Shown: positions 44,994 to 54,383, numbered from the stretch's first letter. The stretch: DNA of 54,842 bases from Lachnospiraceae bacterium (GCA_015057275.1 SVEO01000013.1:1-54842); one strand, 5' to 3'. Notes: generated from the letters alone by a model not told the origin. Numbers and translations are program-made.

Positions 44994-45022
44994 ATTATAA
45001 TGAATTTTTTTCGTTCTGTCAA
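44994..45022 (-). promoter_or_regulatory. Promoter for the T-box/ileS transcript
   Basis: Minus-strand TTGACA (45017-45022), 17-base spacer, TATAAT (44994-44999): a consensus sigma-A promoter. Confidence 0.88.
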
Positions 45023-45032
45023 CTGAAAATGG

Positions 45033-45055
45033 AAAGAATTCTCAAACAATTCTTT
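45033..45055 (+). promoter_or_regulatory. Perfect dyad, probable operator of the PTS operon
   Basis: AAAGAATT (45033-45040) and AATTCTTT (45048-45055) are exact complements around the 7-base CTCAAAC. A tentative promoter for the PTS gene (TTCTTT, 17 bases, TAATAA at 45073-45078) overlaps its right arm. The regulator is not encoded in the window. Confidence 0.55.
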
Positions 45056-45119
45056 TGTAAATAAGGGCAGAATAATAACATTAGGATTTAAAATCTTTTA
45101 ACTTAAGGTGGACAAACAA

Positions 45120-47261
45120 ATGGGTAACATAAAAAAACAAAAAAGTAATTCTATTGCTGCTCCGTTCGATGGTTATGTCGTTCCTCTTACGGAAATTCCA
45201 GACCCTGTTTTTTCAGAGAAACTACTCGGTGACGGTTGCGCTATTCTTCCAAACAAAGGAAAGATTTACAGTCCGGTAAACGGTGTTATTTCATCCGTAA
45301 CGGATACAAAACATGCGTACGGCATCACCTCTGAAGATGGATTGGAGATTTTAATTCATTTCGGCTTAGAAAGCGTATCCCTAAAAGGTGAAGGTTTTAC
45401 CTCCCATGTAAAAGAAGGTGACAAAGTTCATGTCGGTGATTTAATTTGCGAAGTGGACATTCCTTTTCTAAAGCAGCGCAATATTAATCTTATTACGCCG
45501 ATACTAATTTGCGATGGTGCCGACGCTCTAACCTTAAAAATACACGAGGGCAAAATTCGTAAAGGCGATGCTTTAATTACATTTGATAATGAAGATGAAA
45601 AAAACGAAACGAAAAGAGAGAAAATTAACTTAAATTTTGACCTGCTGCAAAAACTTGGCAAGGTATTAATGACCGTAATTGCAGTAATGCCGGCAACCGG
45701 ACTTATGATTAGTTTGGGTAAACTTATAACTATGGCAAGCGGTGATATAACTATACTTACCACGATTGGCAATGTTATGGAAAACATTGGATGGGCCATT
45801 ATCAGCAATCTGCACATTCTTTTTGCCGTAGCTATCGGCGGTTCCTGGGCAAAAGAACGAGCCGGCGGCGCATTTGCCGCCCTAATTGCGTTTATTTTAA
45901 TTAATAATATTACCGGAGCTGTTTTTGATGTAACAAACGAAATGTTAAATGACCCGACCGCAGTTACATACTCGCTGTTTGGTCAGGAGATGTTGGTAGC
46001 AAATTATTTTACCACTGTACTCGGCACTCCTGCACTTAATATGGGAGTATTTATCGGTATTATTTCCGGTTTTGTCGGTGGTATCGTTTACAATAAATTT
46101 TATAATTTCCGAAAATTGCCGGATGCCCTTTCTTTTTTCAATGGAAAGCGTTTTGTGCCATTAGCTGTTATTTTCTGGTCTGCCGTTGTTTCTCTTGCAC
46201 TTGCAATCCTATGGCCGTTTGTGCAGTTGGGAATCAATAATTTTGGCATCTGGATTGCCAATTCGTCCTCGACTTCTCCGCTTCTTGCACCATTTATTTA
46301 CGGTACACTGGAACGACTGCTTCTGCCGTTTGGTTTGCATCATATGCTCACAATTCCGATGAATTACACTTCTTTCGGCGGCAGCTATGTCATACGAACC
46401 GGCATCAATGCAGGCTCCGAGGTGTTTGGTCAGGACCCTCTCTGGCTTGCATGGATTACAGACCTGATTAATTTTAAAAATGCCGGCGATATCGCATCCT
46501 ATAACGAGTTGCTGACGACGGTAACCCCTGCCCGTTTTAAGGTTGGTCAGATGATTGGAGCTACCGGACTTCTTCTCGGCATAGCACTCGCAATGTACCG
46601 CCGAGTGGATGTTGACAAGCGAGAGCGTTATCGTTCGATGTATATCTCTTCCTCGCTGGCCGTTTTTCTGACCGGTGTTACCGAACCATTGGAGTTTATG
46701 TTTATGTTCTGTGCACTGCCGCTTTACCTTGTTTATGCAATTTTGCAAGGCTTTGCATTTGCATTATCTGGAATTTTCGACTTGCGCCTGCATTCTTTCG
46801 GAAATTTGGAATTTTTCACTCGAATTCCGATGTCAATAAATGCAGGACTTACTCAAGATATCATTAATTTTATTCTTTGTTCTGTTATATTTTTTGTTAT
46901 TGGCTATTTTGTTGCGTACTTTATGATTGGCAGATTCAAATATGCTACACCGGGACGTCTCGGAAACTACTCCATGGACAATAGTTCTTCTGACAACACA
47001 GATACCACCCAAAAAACAGGTACAACGGATTCTCAGGCAGAACGAATTATTGCTCTTCTCGGCGGACGAGAAAATATTACACTTGTAGATGCGTGCATGA
47101 CAAGACTTCGTGTGACTGTAAAAAATCCCGACCTTGTTTCCGACGCAGATGCTTGGAAAGTGGAAGGTGCGCTTGGTCTTATTAAAAAAGATACCGGCAT
47201 TCAGGCAATTTATGGTCCAAAAGCTGACATTTTAAAATCTGATATTAACGATATTTTATAG
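45120..47261 (+). CDS. PTS glucose/maltose-family transporter, fused EIIA-EIIC-EIIB
   Basis: 713 residues. The EIIA domain is first (about 12-150), with catalytic His80 in EILIHFGLE and partner His65. EIIC (about 175-600) has some ten membrane helices, and EIIB is last (about 640-713), with phosphocysteine Cys659 in VDACMTRLRV. The order A-C-B is unusual for the glucose superfamily, where C-B-A or B-C-A is common. It takes up a glucoside while phosphorylating it; the next two genes suggest maltose. ATG at 45120 is preferred, 8 bases after AAGGTGG; an in-frame GTG at 45108 overlaps that site. Confidence 0.88.
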   Translation: MGNIKKQKSNSIAAPFDGYVVPLTEIPDPVFSEKLLGDGCAILPNKGKIYSPVNGVISSVTDTKHAYGITSEDGLEILIHFGLESVSLKGEGFTSHVKEGDKVHVGDLICEVDIPFLKQRNINLITPILICDGADALTLKIHEGKIRKGDALITFDNEDEKNETKREKINLNFDLLQKLGKVLMTVIAVMPATGLMISLGKLITMASGDITILTTIGNVMENIGWAIISNLHILFAVAIGGSWAKERAGGAFAALIAFILINNITGAVFDVTNEMLNDPTAVTYSLFGQEMLVANYFTTVLGTPALNMGVFIGIISGFVGGIVYNKFYNFRKLPDALSFFNGKRFVPLAVIFWSAVVSLALAILWPFVQLGINNFGIWIANSSSTSPLLAPFIYGTLERLLLPFGLHHMLTIPMNYTSFGGSYVIRTGINAGSEVFGQDPLWLAWITDLINFKNAGDIASYNELLTTVTPARFKVGQMIGATGLLLGIALAMYRRVDVDKRERYRSMYISSSLAVFLTGVTEPLEFMFMFCALPLYLVYAILQGFAFALSGIFDLRLHSFGNLEFFTRIPMSINAGLTQDIINFILCSVIFFVIGYFVAYFMIGRFKYATPGRLGNYSMDNSSSDNTDTTQKTGTTDSQAERIIALLGGRENITLVDACMTRLRVTVKNPDLVSDADAWKVEGALGLIKKDTGIQAIYGPKADILKSDINDIL

Positions 47262-47278
47262 ATTGCGGGGTAAAGCGA

Positions 47279-48115
47279 ATGAAACTTCTGACTTTAAATA
47301 CCCATAGTCTTGCAGAAGAAGCATATACCCATAAATTAGAGGTCTTTGTTGATGCTATTTACAAAGAAAGGCCGGGCATTATCGCCTTGCAGGAGGTAAA
47401 CCAAAGCATTTGTGAGGTAATTGTCAGTCCTGATGAATTGATGTCTTACACCCCTTGTGACACACATTCCGTTATTCGAAAAGACAATCATGCATATCAG
47501 GTTGTAAAAAAACTTCATGAACGTGGTGTCATATACTACTGGACATGGCTTGGCATAAAAATCAGTTATGGTAAGTTTGACGAAGGAATTGCTCTCCTAA
47601 GCCTGTCGCCGATTACGGAAACTGATGTCCTGCAGATTAGCAAAACAAATGACTACCATAATTGGAAAACCCGCAAAATCGTTGGAATTCGCACCGCAGC
47701 CGCACCTAAAGAGTGGTACTACTGCGTTCACTACGGTTGGTGGAATGATGCCGAGGAACCGTTTGCATATCAATGGCGTACCACTGTCTCTTCCATGAAA
47801 AAAGGCGCTACCATATGGCTGTTGGGTGATTTTAACAGTCCATCTAATGTACGACATGAAGGCTACGACATGATCGCTTCCTCAGGCTGGTATGACAGCT
47901 ATGCTGTTGCTCAAAGCAAAGATAGCGGCAACACGGTTGACAAAATTATTGATGGTTGGCGTAAAAAAACTGATCATGCAAGTAATATGCGAATCGACTA
48001 CATTTGGTGTAATAAAATTCAAAAAATAAAAAATTCTCAGGTCATTTTTAACACAAATCGTTATGAAATCATATCGGATCACTACGGTGTCATGATTGAA
48101 TATGAAAGGAGTTAA
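47279..48115 (+). CDS. mapP: EEP-superfamily phosphatase, MapP-like (maltose 6'-phosphate phosphatase)
   Basis: 278 residues of the endonuclease/exonuclease/phosphatase fold: LTLNTHSL, IALQEVNQ (metal Glu), WLLGDFNSP (Asp/Asn pair), RIDYIWCN and ISDHYGVMI (catalytic Asp-His). No signal peptide, so cytoplasmic. In Enterococcus faecalis, the gene directly after the maltose PTS gene encodes MapP, which removes phosphate from maltose 6'-phosphate; the same order here supports that role. Starts 17 bases after the PTS stop and ends 3 bases before malQ. A nuclease role is the less likely alternative. Confidence 0.72.
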   Translation: MKLLTLNTHSLAEEAYTHKLEVFVDAIYKERPGIIALQEVNQSICEVIVSPDELMSYTPCDTHSVIRKDNHAYQVVKKLHERGVIYYWTWLGIKISYGKFDEGIALLSLSPITETDVLQISKTNDYHNWKTRKIVGIRTAAAPKEWYYCVHYGWWNDAEEPFAYQWRTTVSSMKKGATIWLLGDFNSPSNVRHEGYDMIASSGWYDSYAVAQSKDSGNTVDKIIDGWRKKTDHASNMRIDYIWCNKIQKIKNSQVIFNTNRYEIISDHYGVMIEYERS

Positions 48116-48118
48116 CTC

Positions 48119-49618
48119 ATGAAACGAAGTACAGGCATTTTACTTTCTATTACAAGCCTTCCATCCAAATACGGAATTGGTTGTTTCTCTGAAAGTGCCT
48201 ATAAATTTATTGATTGGCTATGTGAAGCCGGTCAGTCTTATTGGCAAATCCTTCCTCTTGGTCCAACAGGTTTTGGTGACTCCCCGTACCAATCATTTTC
48301 TACTTTTGCGGGCAACCCATATTTTATCAGCTTGGAAGCATTTATTTCTGCAGGTTACTTAAGCGAAGAGGAGTGCAGAGCAACGGATTTTAGCAGCAAT
48401 ATTGAAAGTGTAGATTATGGCAAGCTTTATCACAACCGCCTCCGTCTATTGAAAAAAGCTTATCAATCCAGCAATATAAAAGACGACCCGTCATTTATCG
48501 AATTTTGTAACAATAATGACTGGTTAAGCGATTATTCCCTTTTTATGGCGTTAAAAAATTATTTCCATGACATTACCTGGACTGAATGGGAGACGCCGCT
48601 TCGTCTGCGGAACCCGGAGACGCTTGAAAAATACCGGGAAAAGCTGGCAAACGAAATTGAATTTTATAAATTTCTCCAATACCATTTTTATTTACAATGG
48701 TCGGCTTTAAAGAAATACGCAAATAGTCACGGCATTCGCATTATCGGAGATCTTCCGATGTATGTTGCTTTTGACAGTGCTGACACATGGGCAAACCCAA
48801 AACTTTTCCAGTTAAATGAAAATAATTTTCCACAAGCTATATCCGGTTGTCCGCCGGATGGATTCTCCTCAAACGGTCAACTTTGGGGAAACCCACTTTA
48901 CAATTGGGATTATCACAGAGAAACTGGTTATAGATGGTGGATTTCGCGCCTGTCACACTGTTTTAATCTGTATGACGTAGTCAGAATTGACCATTTTCGC
49001 GGTTTTGATGAGTACTATTCCATTCCGTATGGAGCTGAAGATGCAAGAAACGGGCATTGGGAAAAAGGTCCCGGGATGGAGTTATTTCATGCTGTCGAGA
49101 TGGCAATCGGGAAAAAAGATATTATTGTTGAAGATTTAGGATTTATGACCGACAGCGTACGCCAGCTTGTAAATGCCAGCGGCTTTCCGAACATGCGAGT
49201 ATTTGAATTCGCCTTTGATGAAAGAGATAGTGGCAATGGCAATGATCATCTTCCACACAATTATCCTGAAAACTGCGTTGCCTACACCGGAACACATGAT
49301 AATCACACCATTACCTCATGGTTTGATACCATTACCGAGAAGGAACGGCGCATGGTCCGTGATTACCTGTGTAATTATTATTCACCGTCTTTTGAACTTT
49401 ACAAATCAATTATTTATATGCTATTGCAGAGCAAAGCAGCCATTTGTATCATCCCATTACAAGATTATCTTGGTCTTACGGATGAATCCCGCATGAATAC
49501 GCCGTCAACAATTGGAGTAAATTGGAAATGGCGTGTGACAGAAAAGCAATTGAACAAAGAGCTTGCAACCACACTGCGCCATATTGCAGAGGCTTATGGC
49601 AGATGCATTCAAAAATAA
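48119..49618 (+). CDS. malQ: 4-alpha-glucanotransferase (amylomaltase, GH77)
   Basis: 499 residues. Transfers alpha-1,4-glucan segments between maltodextrins, releasing glucose from maltose. GH77 motifs: SPYQSFSTFAGNPY, RIDHFRGFDEYY with the nucleophile Asp, VEDLGFMT with the acid/base, and GTHDNHTI. Cytoplasmic. Begins 3 bases after the EEP gene, so translationally coupled. The dextrins it makes are substrates for the GlgP at 39035. Confidence 0.94.
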   Translation: MKRSTGILLSITSLPSKYGIGCFSESAYKFIDWLCEAGQSYWQILPLGPTGFGDSPYQSFSTFAGNPYFISLEAFISAGYLSEEECRATDFSSNIESVDYGKLYHNRLRLLKKAYQSSNIKDDPSFIEFCNNNDWLSDYSLFMALKNYFHDITWTEWETPLRLRNPETLEKYREKLANEIEFYKFLQYHFYLQWSALKKYANSHGIRIIGDLPMYVAFDSADTWANPKLFQLNENNFPQAISGCPPDGFSSNGQLWGNPLYNWDYHRETGYRWWISRLSHCFNLYDVVRIDHFRGFDEYYSIPYGAEDARNGHWEKGPGMELFHAVEMAIGKKDIIVEDLGFMTDSVRQLVNASGFPNMRVFEFAFDERDSGNGNDHLPHNYPENCVAYTGTHDNHTITSWFDTITEKERRMVRDYLCNYYSPSFELYKSIIYMLLQSKAAICIIPLQDYLGLTDESRMNTPSTIGVNWKWRVTEKQLNKELATTLRHIAEAYGRCIQK

Positions 49619-49632
49619 CTCTCCAAGCAGAA

Positions 49633-49677
49633 ATAGGATGTCCCCGGAGTCATGATATAACTCCGGGGACATCCTAT
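49633..49677. terminator. Long perfect hairpin after malQ
   Basis: An 18-base perfect stem (49633-49650 with 49660-49677; ATAGGATGTCCCCGGAGT in the left arm) and 9-base loop, between convergent malQ and tRNA-Gly. On the plus side AATAAAAAAAG follows, and on the minus side only TTTCTG, so the T-tract is weak in both directions. Termination is likely from stem strength but not certain. Confidence 0.7.
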
Positions 49678-49689
49678 AATAAAAAAAGA

Positions 49690-49761
<72 letters not shown>

Positions 49762-49864
49762 ATGTCATTACAACGAAAAAAATTTTACTAAACATTTTTG
49801 ACTTTGTCAATGCTTTTTTTGATTTTTTCATAATATTTTTTTGCAAATATTTTCATATTTCCCA

Positions 49865-49893
49865 TTGACAAATCTCACAAAATGGATTATTCT
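49865..49893 (+). promoter_or_regulatory. Promoter for tRNA-Pro
   Basis: TTGACA (49865-49870), 17-base spacer, TATTCT (49888-49893), ending 12 bases before the tRNA. Confidence 0.75.
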
Positions 49894-49905
49894 ATATTTC
49901 GCTTA

Positions 49906-49979
49906 CGGGGTGTGGCTCAGTTTGGTAGAGCGCTTCGTTCGGGACGAAGAGGTCGCGTGTTCGAGTCACGTCACCCCGA
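49906..49979 (+). tRNA. tRNA-Pro (anticodon CGG)
   Basis: Acceptor CGGGGTG/CACCCCG, D-arm GGCTCAGTTTGGTAGAGC, anticodon stem CTTCG/CGAAG with loop TTCGGGA, T-loop GTTCGAGTC. Discriminator A, no encoded CCA. Single-gene unit with its own promoter and terminator. Confidence 0.95.
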
Positions 49980-49984
49980 GATTT

Positions 49985-50017
49985 AAAAGGTCGCATTCGC
50001 ATGGATGCGACTTTTTT
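49985..50017 (+). terminator. Rho-independent terminator after tRNA-Pro
   Basis: GTCGCAT pairs with ATGCGAC around an 8-base loop, followed by TTTTTTG. Confidence 0.85.
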
Positions 50018-50059
50018 GATTATTGTCATTAGCAATACTACATAGCAAGTGAGGATTGT

Positions 50060-50716
50060 ATGAAATTACCAAAACTTTTTATTTTCGACATGGACGGATT
50101 GATTTTTGATACGGAACGGATATTTTTCGAGCTTTTACAGAAACGCATGGCAGAACGCGGTTATACGCTGACGCGTGTACAATATTGCCGCACACTCGGT
50201 ATTGCCGGCAACCGTCTGATACACACAATGCAAGAAATGTTTGGCGAGGATTATCCTTTCCACGAAATCAGTAATCTCACCAGTCAGGATATGCACGCGC
50301 TTTGCCATGCGGGTGCGCTGCCGGTTAAGTCCGGTATACGCGAACTGCTTGCTTTTCTCGCGTCACATGATATACCTTGCTGCGTGGCTTCCTCAACTCG
50401 CACAGCAACTGTAAAAAAGTATTTGGAATCCGCCGGATTACTATCCTATTTTTCCTACGTCATTGGCGGTGATATGGTCTCCGAATCAAAGCCGAATCCG
50501 GAAATTTTTCTCTCCTGCTGTGTACATTTTGACTTCGCTCCGGCTGATTGCCTCGTACTCGAAGATTCGGAAAATGGTATTTTAGCTGCTGCAAATGGAA
50601 AAATTCCCGTTATCGGCATTCCGGACATGAAGTATCCGGAAGACCAATACAGGAATCTCACACTGTTCTTAGCTAAGGACGCAAAAGAAGTCCTTAGATA
50701 TTTTTCACAAGATTAA
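50060..50716 (+). CDS. HAD-superfamily hydrolase (beta-phosphoglucomutase-like)
   Basis: 218 residues. Motif [12 protein letters not shown] (nucleophile and acid/base Asp), motif [10 protein letters not shown], motif III Lys in [10 protein letters not shown], and motif [10 protein letters not shown]. The helical cap after motif I is of the beta-PGM/phosphatase subclass I type. Substrate probably a small sugar phosphate, but not decidable. GTGAGG before the ATG. The 3' end overlaps the convergent ribH gene by 23 bases. Confidence 0.88.
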   Translation: MKLPKLFIFDMDGLIFDTERIFFELLQKRMAERGYTLTRVQYCRTLGIAGNRLIHTMQEMFGEDYPFHEISNLTSQDMHALCHAGALPVKSGIRELLAFLASHDIPCCVASSTRTATVKKYLESAGLLSYFSYVIGGDMVSESKPNPEIFLSCCVHFDFAPADCLVLEDSENGILAAANGKIPVIGIPDMKYPEDQYRNLTLFLAKDAKEVLRYFSQD

Positions 50717-51155
50717 CCATCTCAATGGCTGTGCATGCTACATCGTAGCCCTTGTTGCCAGCCTTTGTGCCGGCACGCTCAATAGCCTGTTCGATATTGT
50801 CGGTAGTCAGCACACCAAAGATGACCGGAATACCGGCATTCAAGCTTACCTGCGCCACGCCTTTGGATACTTCTGCACATACATAATCATAATGAGATGT
50901 GGAACCCTTAATTACCGCGCCGAGGCAGATGACTGCGTCGTACTTGCCGCTCTGCGCCATCTTCTGTGCTACAAGCGGGATTTCAAATGCACCCGGCACC
51001 CAAGCCAAATCGATGTCATCTGTGGAGAGGCCATGACGAACAAGCGCATCCTCTGCACCGCCCACTAACTTCGATACGATGAATTCATTAAATCTGGATG
51101 CCACCATACCGATTTTCATCTCTTTTGCTACGACATTTCCTTCTAAAACTCTCAT
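50694..51155 (-). CDS. ribH: 6,7-dimethyl-8-ribityllumazine synthase
   Basis: 153 residues. Condenses the ribityl-diaminouracil and dihydroxybutanone phosphate; usually an icosahedral 60-mer. Motifs [32 protein letters not shown] (with the catalytic His) and [11 protein letters not shown]. Last gene of the rib operon. Its end overlaps the HAD gene on the other strand. Confidence 0.96.
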   Translation of the reverse strand: MRVLEGNVVAKEMKIGMVASRFNEFIVSKLVGGAEDALVRHGLSTDDIDLAWVPGAFEIPLVAQKMAQSGKYDAVICLGAVIKGSTSHYDYVCAEVSKGVAQVSLNAGIPVIFGVLTTDNIEQAIERAGTKAGNKGYDVACTAIEMVNLVKNI

Positions 51156-51203
51156 GTTTATCCTCCATTCCGAAGCGCACAGCGCTTCTTACTTTATTTT
51201 AAA

Positions 51204-52418
51204 TTAATTTCTTTTTTCCAGCATTTTGCAATAATTTGTCATATGCTCCATGCGATTTTGCTTTGTCATTAGATATTCGATATCAACCTCATTGGCTTCC
51301 ATTTGAATCGGCACGCGCTCGCAAATCTCGATGCCGTAGCCGGCAAGACCGGAAATCTTTTTCGGATTGTTTGTCAAAAGTCGCAGCTTCTTCACACCCA
51401 AATCATAGAGAATCTGTGCACCGATACCGTAATCGCGCATGTCCGCCGGGAATCCGAGCCTGATGTTCGCCTCCACCGTGTCGAGGCCTTGTTCCTGCAA
51501 TGCATAAGCCTTAATTTTGTTAATTAGTCCGATGCCTCGTCCCTCCTGACGCATGTAAAGGAGAATGCCTCGTCCTTCCTTGGCAATCGCTTTCATCGCC
51601 GCTTCGAGCTGCTCTCCGCAGTCGCAACGTTTCGAGCCAATCACATCACCGGTAAAACACTCGGAATGTACACGGCAAAGTACCGGTTCGCCATCCGCCA
51701 CATTCCCCATCGTCAGGGCAATATGATGCTCTCCGTTTAATTTATTTTCATAGCCGTGGATGATGAAATCGCCGTACTTGGTCGGCATTTTTGCACTGGC
51801 CGCCTTCTGCACAAGCATTTCTTTTTCCAGTCGATATTTTACTAAATCTGCGATGGTAATGAGTGTCAGACCTTTTTCCGCGGCAAGCGCCTGCAGCTCG
51901 GTCGTGCGCATCATCGTGCCATCATCCTTCATAATCTCACAACATAAGCCACATGGCTTTAATCCGGCCAGCTTCATCAAGTCAACCGTCGCCTCAGTAT
52001 GACCGGTTCGCACCAGTACGCCGCCGTCCTTTGCGCGCAGCGGGAACATATGTCCCGGTCTGCGGAAATCTTCCGGCTTCGCGTCATCCGCAACACATTT
52101 TATAGCCGTCAACGAGCGCTCCACTGCCGAAATACCGGTCGTGGTCTCCACATGGTCGATGGACACCGTAAACGCTGTGCCGTGATTATCCGTGTTCGCC
52201 GCCACCATCTGTTCAAGCTGTAGCTTATCACATAGCTCGCCGCTCATCGGCATACAAATCAATCCCTTAGCGCAGCTCGCCATGAAATTGACATTCTCCG
52301 TGGTAGCAAATTCGGCTGCACATATAAAATCGCCCTCATTTTCGCGGTCCGGATCGTCAATTACTACAATCACTTTGCCGTTTCGCAAATCTTCCAATGC
52401 TTTTTCAATAGGATGCAT
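51204..52418 (-). CDS. ribBA: Bifunctional DHBP synthase / GTP cyclohydrolase II
   Basis: 404 residues. RibB half (about 1-205): [27 protein letters not shown] and HTEATVDLM make dihydroxybutanone phosphate from ribulose 5-phosphate. RibA half: [20 protein letters not shown] holds the zinc cysteines and [10 protein letters not shown] the GTP site. ATG at 52418 is set by GAGGAGG. Third gene of the rib operon. Confidence 0.96.
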   Translation of the reverse strand: MHPIEKALEDLRNGKVIVVIDDPDRENEGDFICAAEFATTENVNFMASCAKGLICMPMSGELCDKLQLEQMVAANTDNHGTAFTVSIDHVETTTGISAVERSLTAIKCVADDAKPEDFRRPGHMFPLRAKDGGVLVRTGHTEATVDLMKLAGLKPCGLCCEIMKDDGTMMRTTELQALAAEKGLTLITIADLVKYRLEKEMLVQKAASAKMPTKYGDFIIHGYENKLNGEHHIALTMGNVADGEPVLCRVHSECFTGDVIGSKRCDCGEQLEAAMKAIAKEGRGILLYMRQEGRGIGLINKIKAYALQEQGLDTVEANIRLGFPADMRDYGIGAQILYDLGVKKLRLLTNNPKKISGLAGYGIEICERVPIQMEANEVDIEYLMTKQNRMEHMTNYCKMLEKRN

Positions 52419-52471
52419 CTTCTTCCTCCTCGTACAAATTATTCTCATATTATGATACCAAGGTCATGTTT

Positions 52472-52489
52472 TTTCATGCGAGCATGAAA
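52472..52489. repeat. 18-bp perfect palindrome between ribE and ribBA
   Basis: TTTCATGCGAGCATGAAA is a perfect inverted repeat in the ~95-base gap between ribE and ribBA. It lacks a T-tract on either strand, so simple termination is unlikely; RNA processing or protein binding is possible. Confidence 0.6.
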
Positions 52490-52514
52490 CGCATGGCTTT
52501 TGCACCCTGGCATC

Positions 52515-53159
52515 TTAAAACCCGTGTTCTCGCAAAAATTCTTCGGTAATTCGGCTTTCCTTTTTCTCCGGTGCGCGACGCAGCAGCTTCTCCACGTACT
52601 TTCCTAAAATATCACATTCCAAATTTACCAAATCGCCAACACCGTATTCCGGCAGGTTCGTGTTCGCCCGTGTGTGAGGGATAATAGACACTTTAAAGCA
52701 TACATCATCCACATACGCCACCGTCAAACTGATGCCGTTAATTGTAATTGAGCCTTTTTCAACAATGTAACATAAGATGGATTCCGGTGCTGCCACCGTA
52801 TACCAAACTGCATTTTCATCGATGCGTATTTCTTTGATTGTACCGGTACCATCGATATGTCCCGATACAATGTGACCGCCGAAACGTCCGTCCGCCGCCA
52901 TCGCACGCTCAAGATTTACCTTCGAGCCGACCCGCAATTTAGACAGGTTTGTGCGATTCATCGTTTCTGCCATAACATCAACCTGATACTCGCTTCCGGT
53001 CATCGAAGTTACCGTGAGGCAGATGCCGTTTAAGGCGATACTGTCGCCGAGCTTCGTGCCGGCAAGCACATCGCTGCAGCCGATAGTTAAAATTGAGGAA
53101 TGTCCACTCGTCTGAATACCGCGAATGGTTCCTACTTCTTCGATAATCCCCGTAAACAT
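52515..53159 (-). CDS. ribE: Riboflavin synthase, alpha subunit
   Basis: 214 residues with two lumazine-binding repeats: MFTGIIEEVGTI with SIALNGICLTVT, and HIVSGHIDGTGTI with SITINGISLTVA. Dismutates two lumazines to riboflavin. ATG at 53159 has TAGGAGG upstream, overlapping the ribD stop; the genes are coupled. Confidence 0.95.
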   Translation of the reverse strand: MFTGIIEEVGTIRGIQTSGHSSILTIGCSDVLAGTKLGDSIALNGICLTVTSMTGSEYQVDVMAETMNRTNLSKLRVGSKVNLERAMAADGRFGGHIVSGHIDGTGTIKEIRIDENAVWYTVAAPESILCYIVEKGSITINGISLTVAYVDDVCFKVSIIPHTRANTNLPEYGVGDLVNLECDILGKYVEKLLRRAPEKKESRITEEFLREHGF

Positions 53160-53169
53160 CTTCCGCCTC

Positions 53170-54264
53170 CTATCCGTCTGCCCGGCCGGTAATGCAAATG
53201 TCCGCGCCAAGCGTCAAAATTTCAATATCACTTAATGTAATTGCATCGCACATCTTGTCGATGCCTTCACCTTCAACCGGTGAAAGCGCCGTGCCGCCAC
53301 CGATGATTTTCGGTGCAACATAGGCGTAGACGCGATGCACAAGCTTCTGCTCAATTAACGAAGCATTTAAGGTGCCGCCGCCTTCAACCAATATGCCATC
53401 GATGTTCATCGCACCAAGCTTTGTAAGCATTTCCTTCAAATCGATTTTGCCGTTTGCTGATTTACCAACCGCAAGGCAGGTAACACCTGCCTGCGTCAGC
53501 GCTGTAATCTTTTCCGTATCCGCGTCGGTATAAACTGCAATGACCGGAATTTGCTGTGCGGTTTTCACGAGATTTGATTCCATCGGCAGACGCAAATGAC
53601 TGTCACATACGATGCGAATCGGGTCCGCTCCTTCGGCCGTGCGGCAATTTAACATCGGGTCGTCTGCCAACACTGTGCCGATGCCAACCATGATGCCTTT
53701 ATATTTTTTGCGCAGCCCGTGCGTATGTCGGCGCGCCGCCTCGCCGGTTACCCACTTCGAATCGCCGGTGTACGCGGCAATCTTGCCATCCAGCGTCATC
53801 GCGTATTTCATAGCTACAAAGGGAAGTTTTCCCTGAATATAGTGGAAAAATACTTCATTCACTTTGCGGCATTCTTCTTCTAAAATGCCCGTGATAACTT
53901 CAATACCGTGGTTCCTTAAGATACCAATGCCCTTGCCTGCGACGAGCGGATTCGGGTCTAGACATGCCACAAACACGCGGGCGATTTTATGCTCGATAAT
54001 CGCTTCCGTGCACGGCGGTGTCTTTCCGTAATGACAGCACGGCTCCAATGTCACATATAAATCCGCGCCCACAGTATCCTCCGTGCAATGCAGAAACGCA
54101 TTGCGCTCGGCATGCAGTTGACCACATCGCTCATGGTAGCCTTCCCCGATGATTCTGCCATCTTTGACAATCACACAACCGACCATCGGGTTCGGATTCG
54201 TATAGCCTTCCGCCTTTTTCGCCAGCGCTAAGGCATGTCTCATATACTGTTCGTGTTGTTTCAT
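53170..54264 (-). CDS. ribD: Riboflavin biosynthesis deaminase/reductase
   Basis: 364 residues. N-terminal deaminase (about 1-145) with zinc motif CGQLHAERNAF and PCCHYGKTPPC; C-terminal reductase (about 146-364) with KYAMTLDGKIA, DSKWVTGEAARR and LVEGGGTLNAS. First gene of the rib operon, 94 bases downstream of the riboswitch terminator. Start at 54264 has AAGGGAAAG upstream. Confidence 0.96.
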   Translation of the reverse strand: MKQHEQYMRHALALAKKAEGYTNPNPMVGCVIVKDGRIIGEGYHERCGQLHAERNAFLHCTEDTVGADLYVTLEPCCHYGKTPPCTEAIIEHKIARVFVACLDPNPLVAGKGIGILRNHGIEVITGILEEECRKVNEVFFHYIQGKLPFVAMKYAMTLDGKIAAYTGDSKWVTGEAARRHTHGLRKKYKGIMVGIGTVLADDPMLNCRTAEGADPIRIVCDSHLRLPMESNLVKTAQQIPVIAVYTDADTEKITALTQAGVTCLAVGKSANGKIDLKEMLTKLGAMNIDGILVEGGGTLNASLIEQKLVHRVYAYVAPKIIGGGTALSPVEGEGIDKMCDAITLSDIEILTLGADICITGRADG

Positions 54265-54312
54265 AGTTTATCTTTCCCTTGATTCTTACTATGTGATGCA
54301 TAATGATGCAAC

Positions 54313-54346
54313 GGATTTCTCCGCGCTTTCGCGCTCCCGAAATCCT
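54313..54346 (-). other. Second hairpin between the riboswitch terminator and ribD
   Basis: Minus-strand GGATTTC pairs with GAAATCC, with an inner GCGC/GCGC stem capped by GAAA. No T-run follows. It may help structure the 5' end of the processed rib mRNA; function unknown. Confidence 0.55.
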
Positions 54347-54357
54347 AAAACATTAAA

Positions 54358-54383
54358 AGGACATGCCACTTCGGGCATGTCCT
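54358..54383 (-). terminator. Terminator of the FMN riboswitch
   Basis: Minus-strand AGGACATGCCC pairs with GGCATGTCCT around GAAGT, followed by TTTAATG. It is the expression platform: FMN binding should favour this hairpin and stop rib transcription. Confidence 0.8.
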
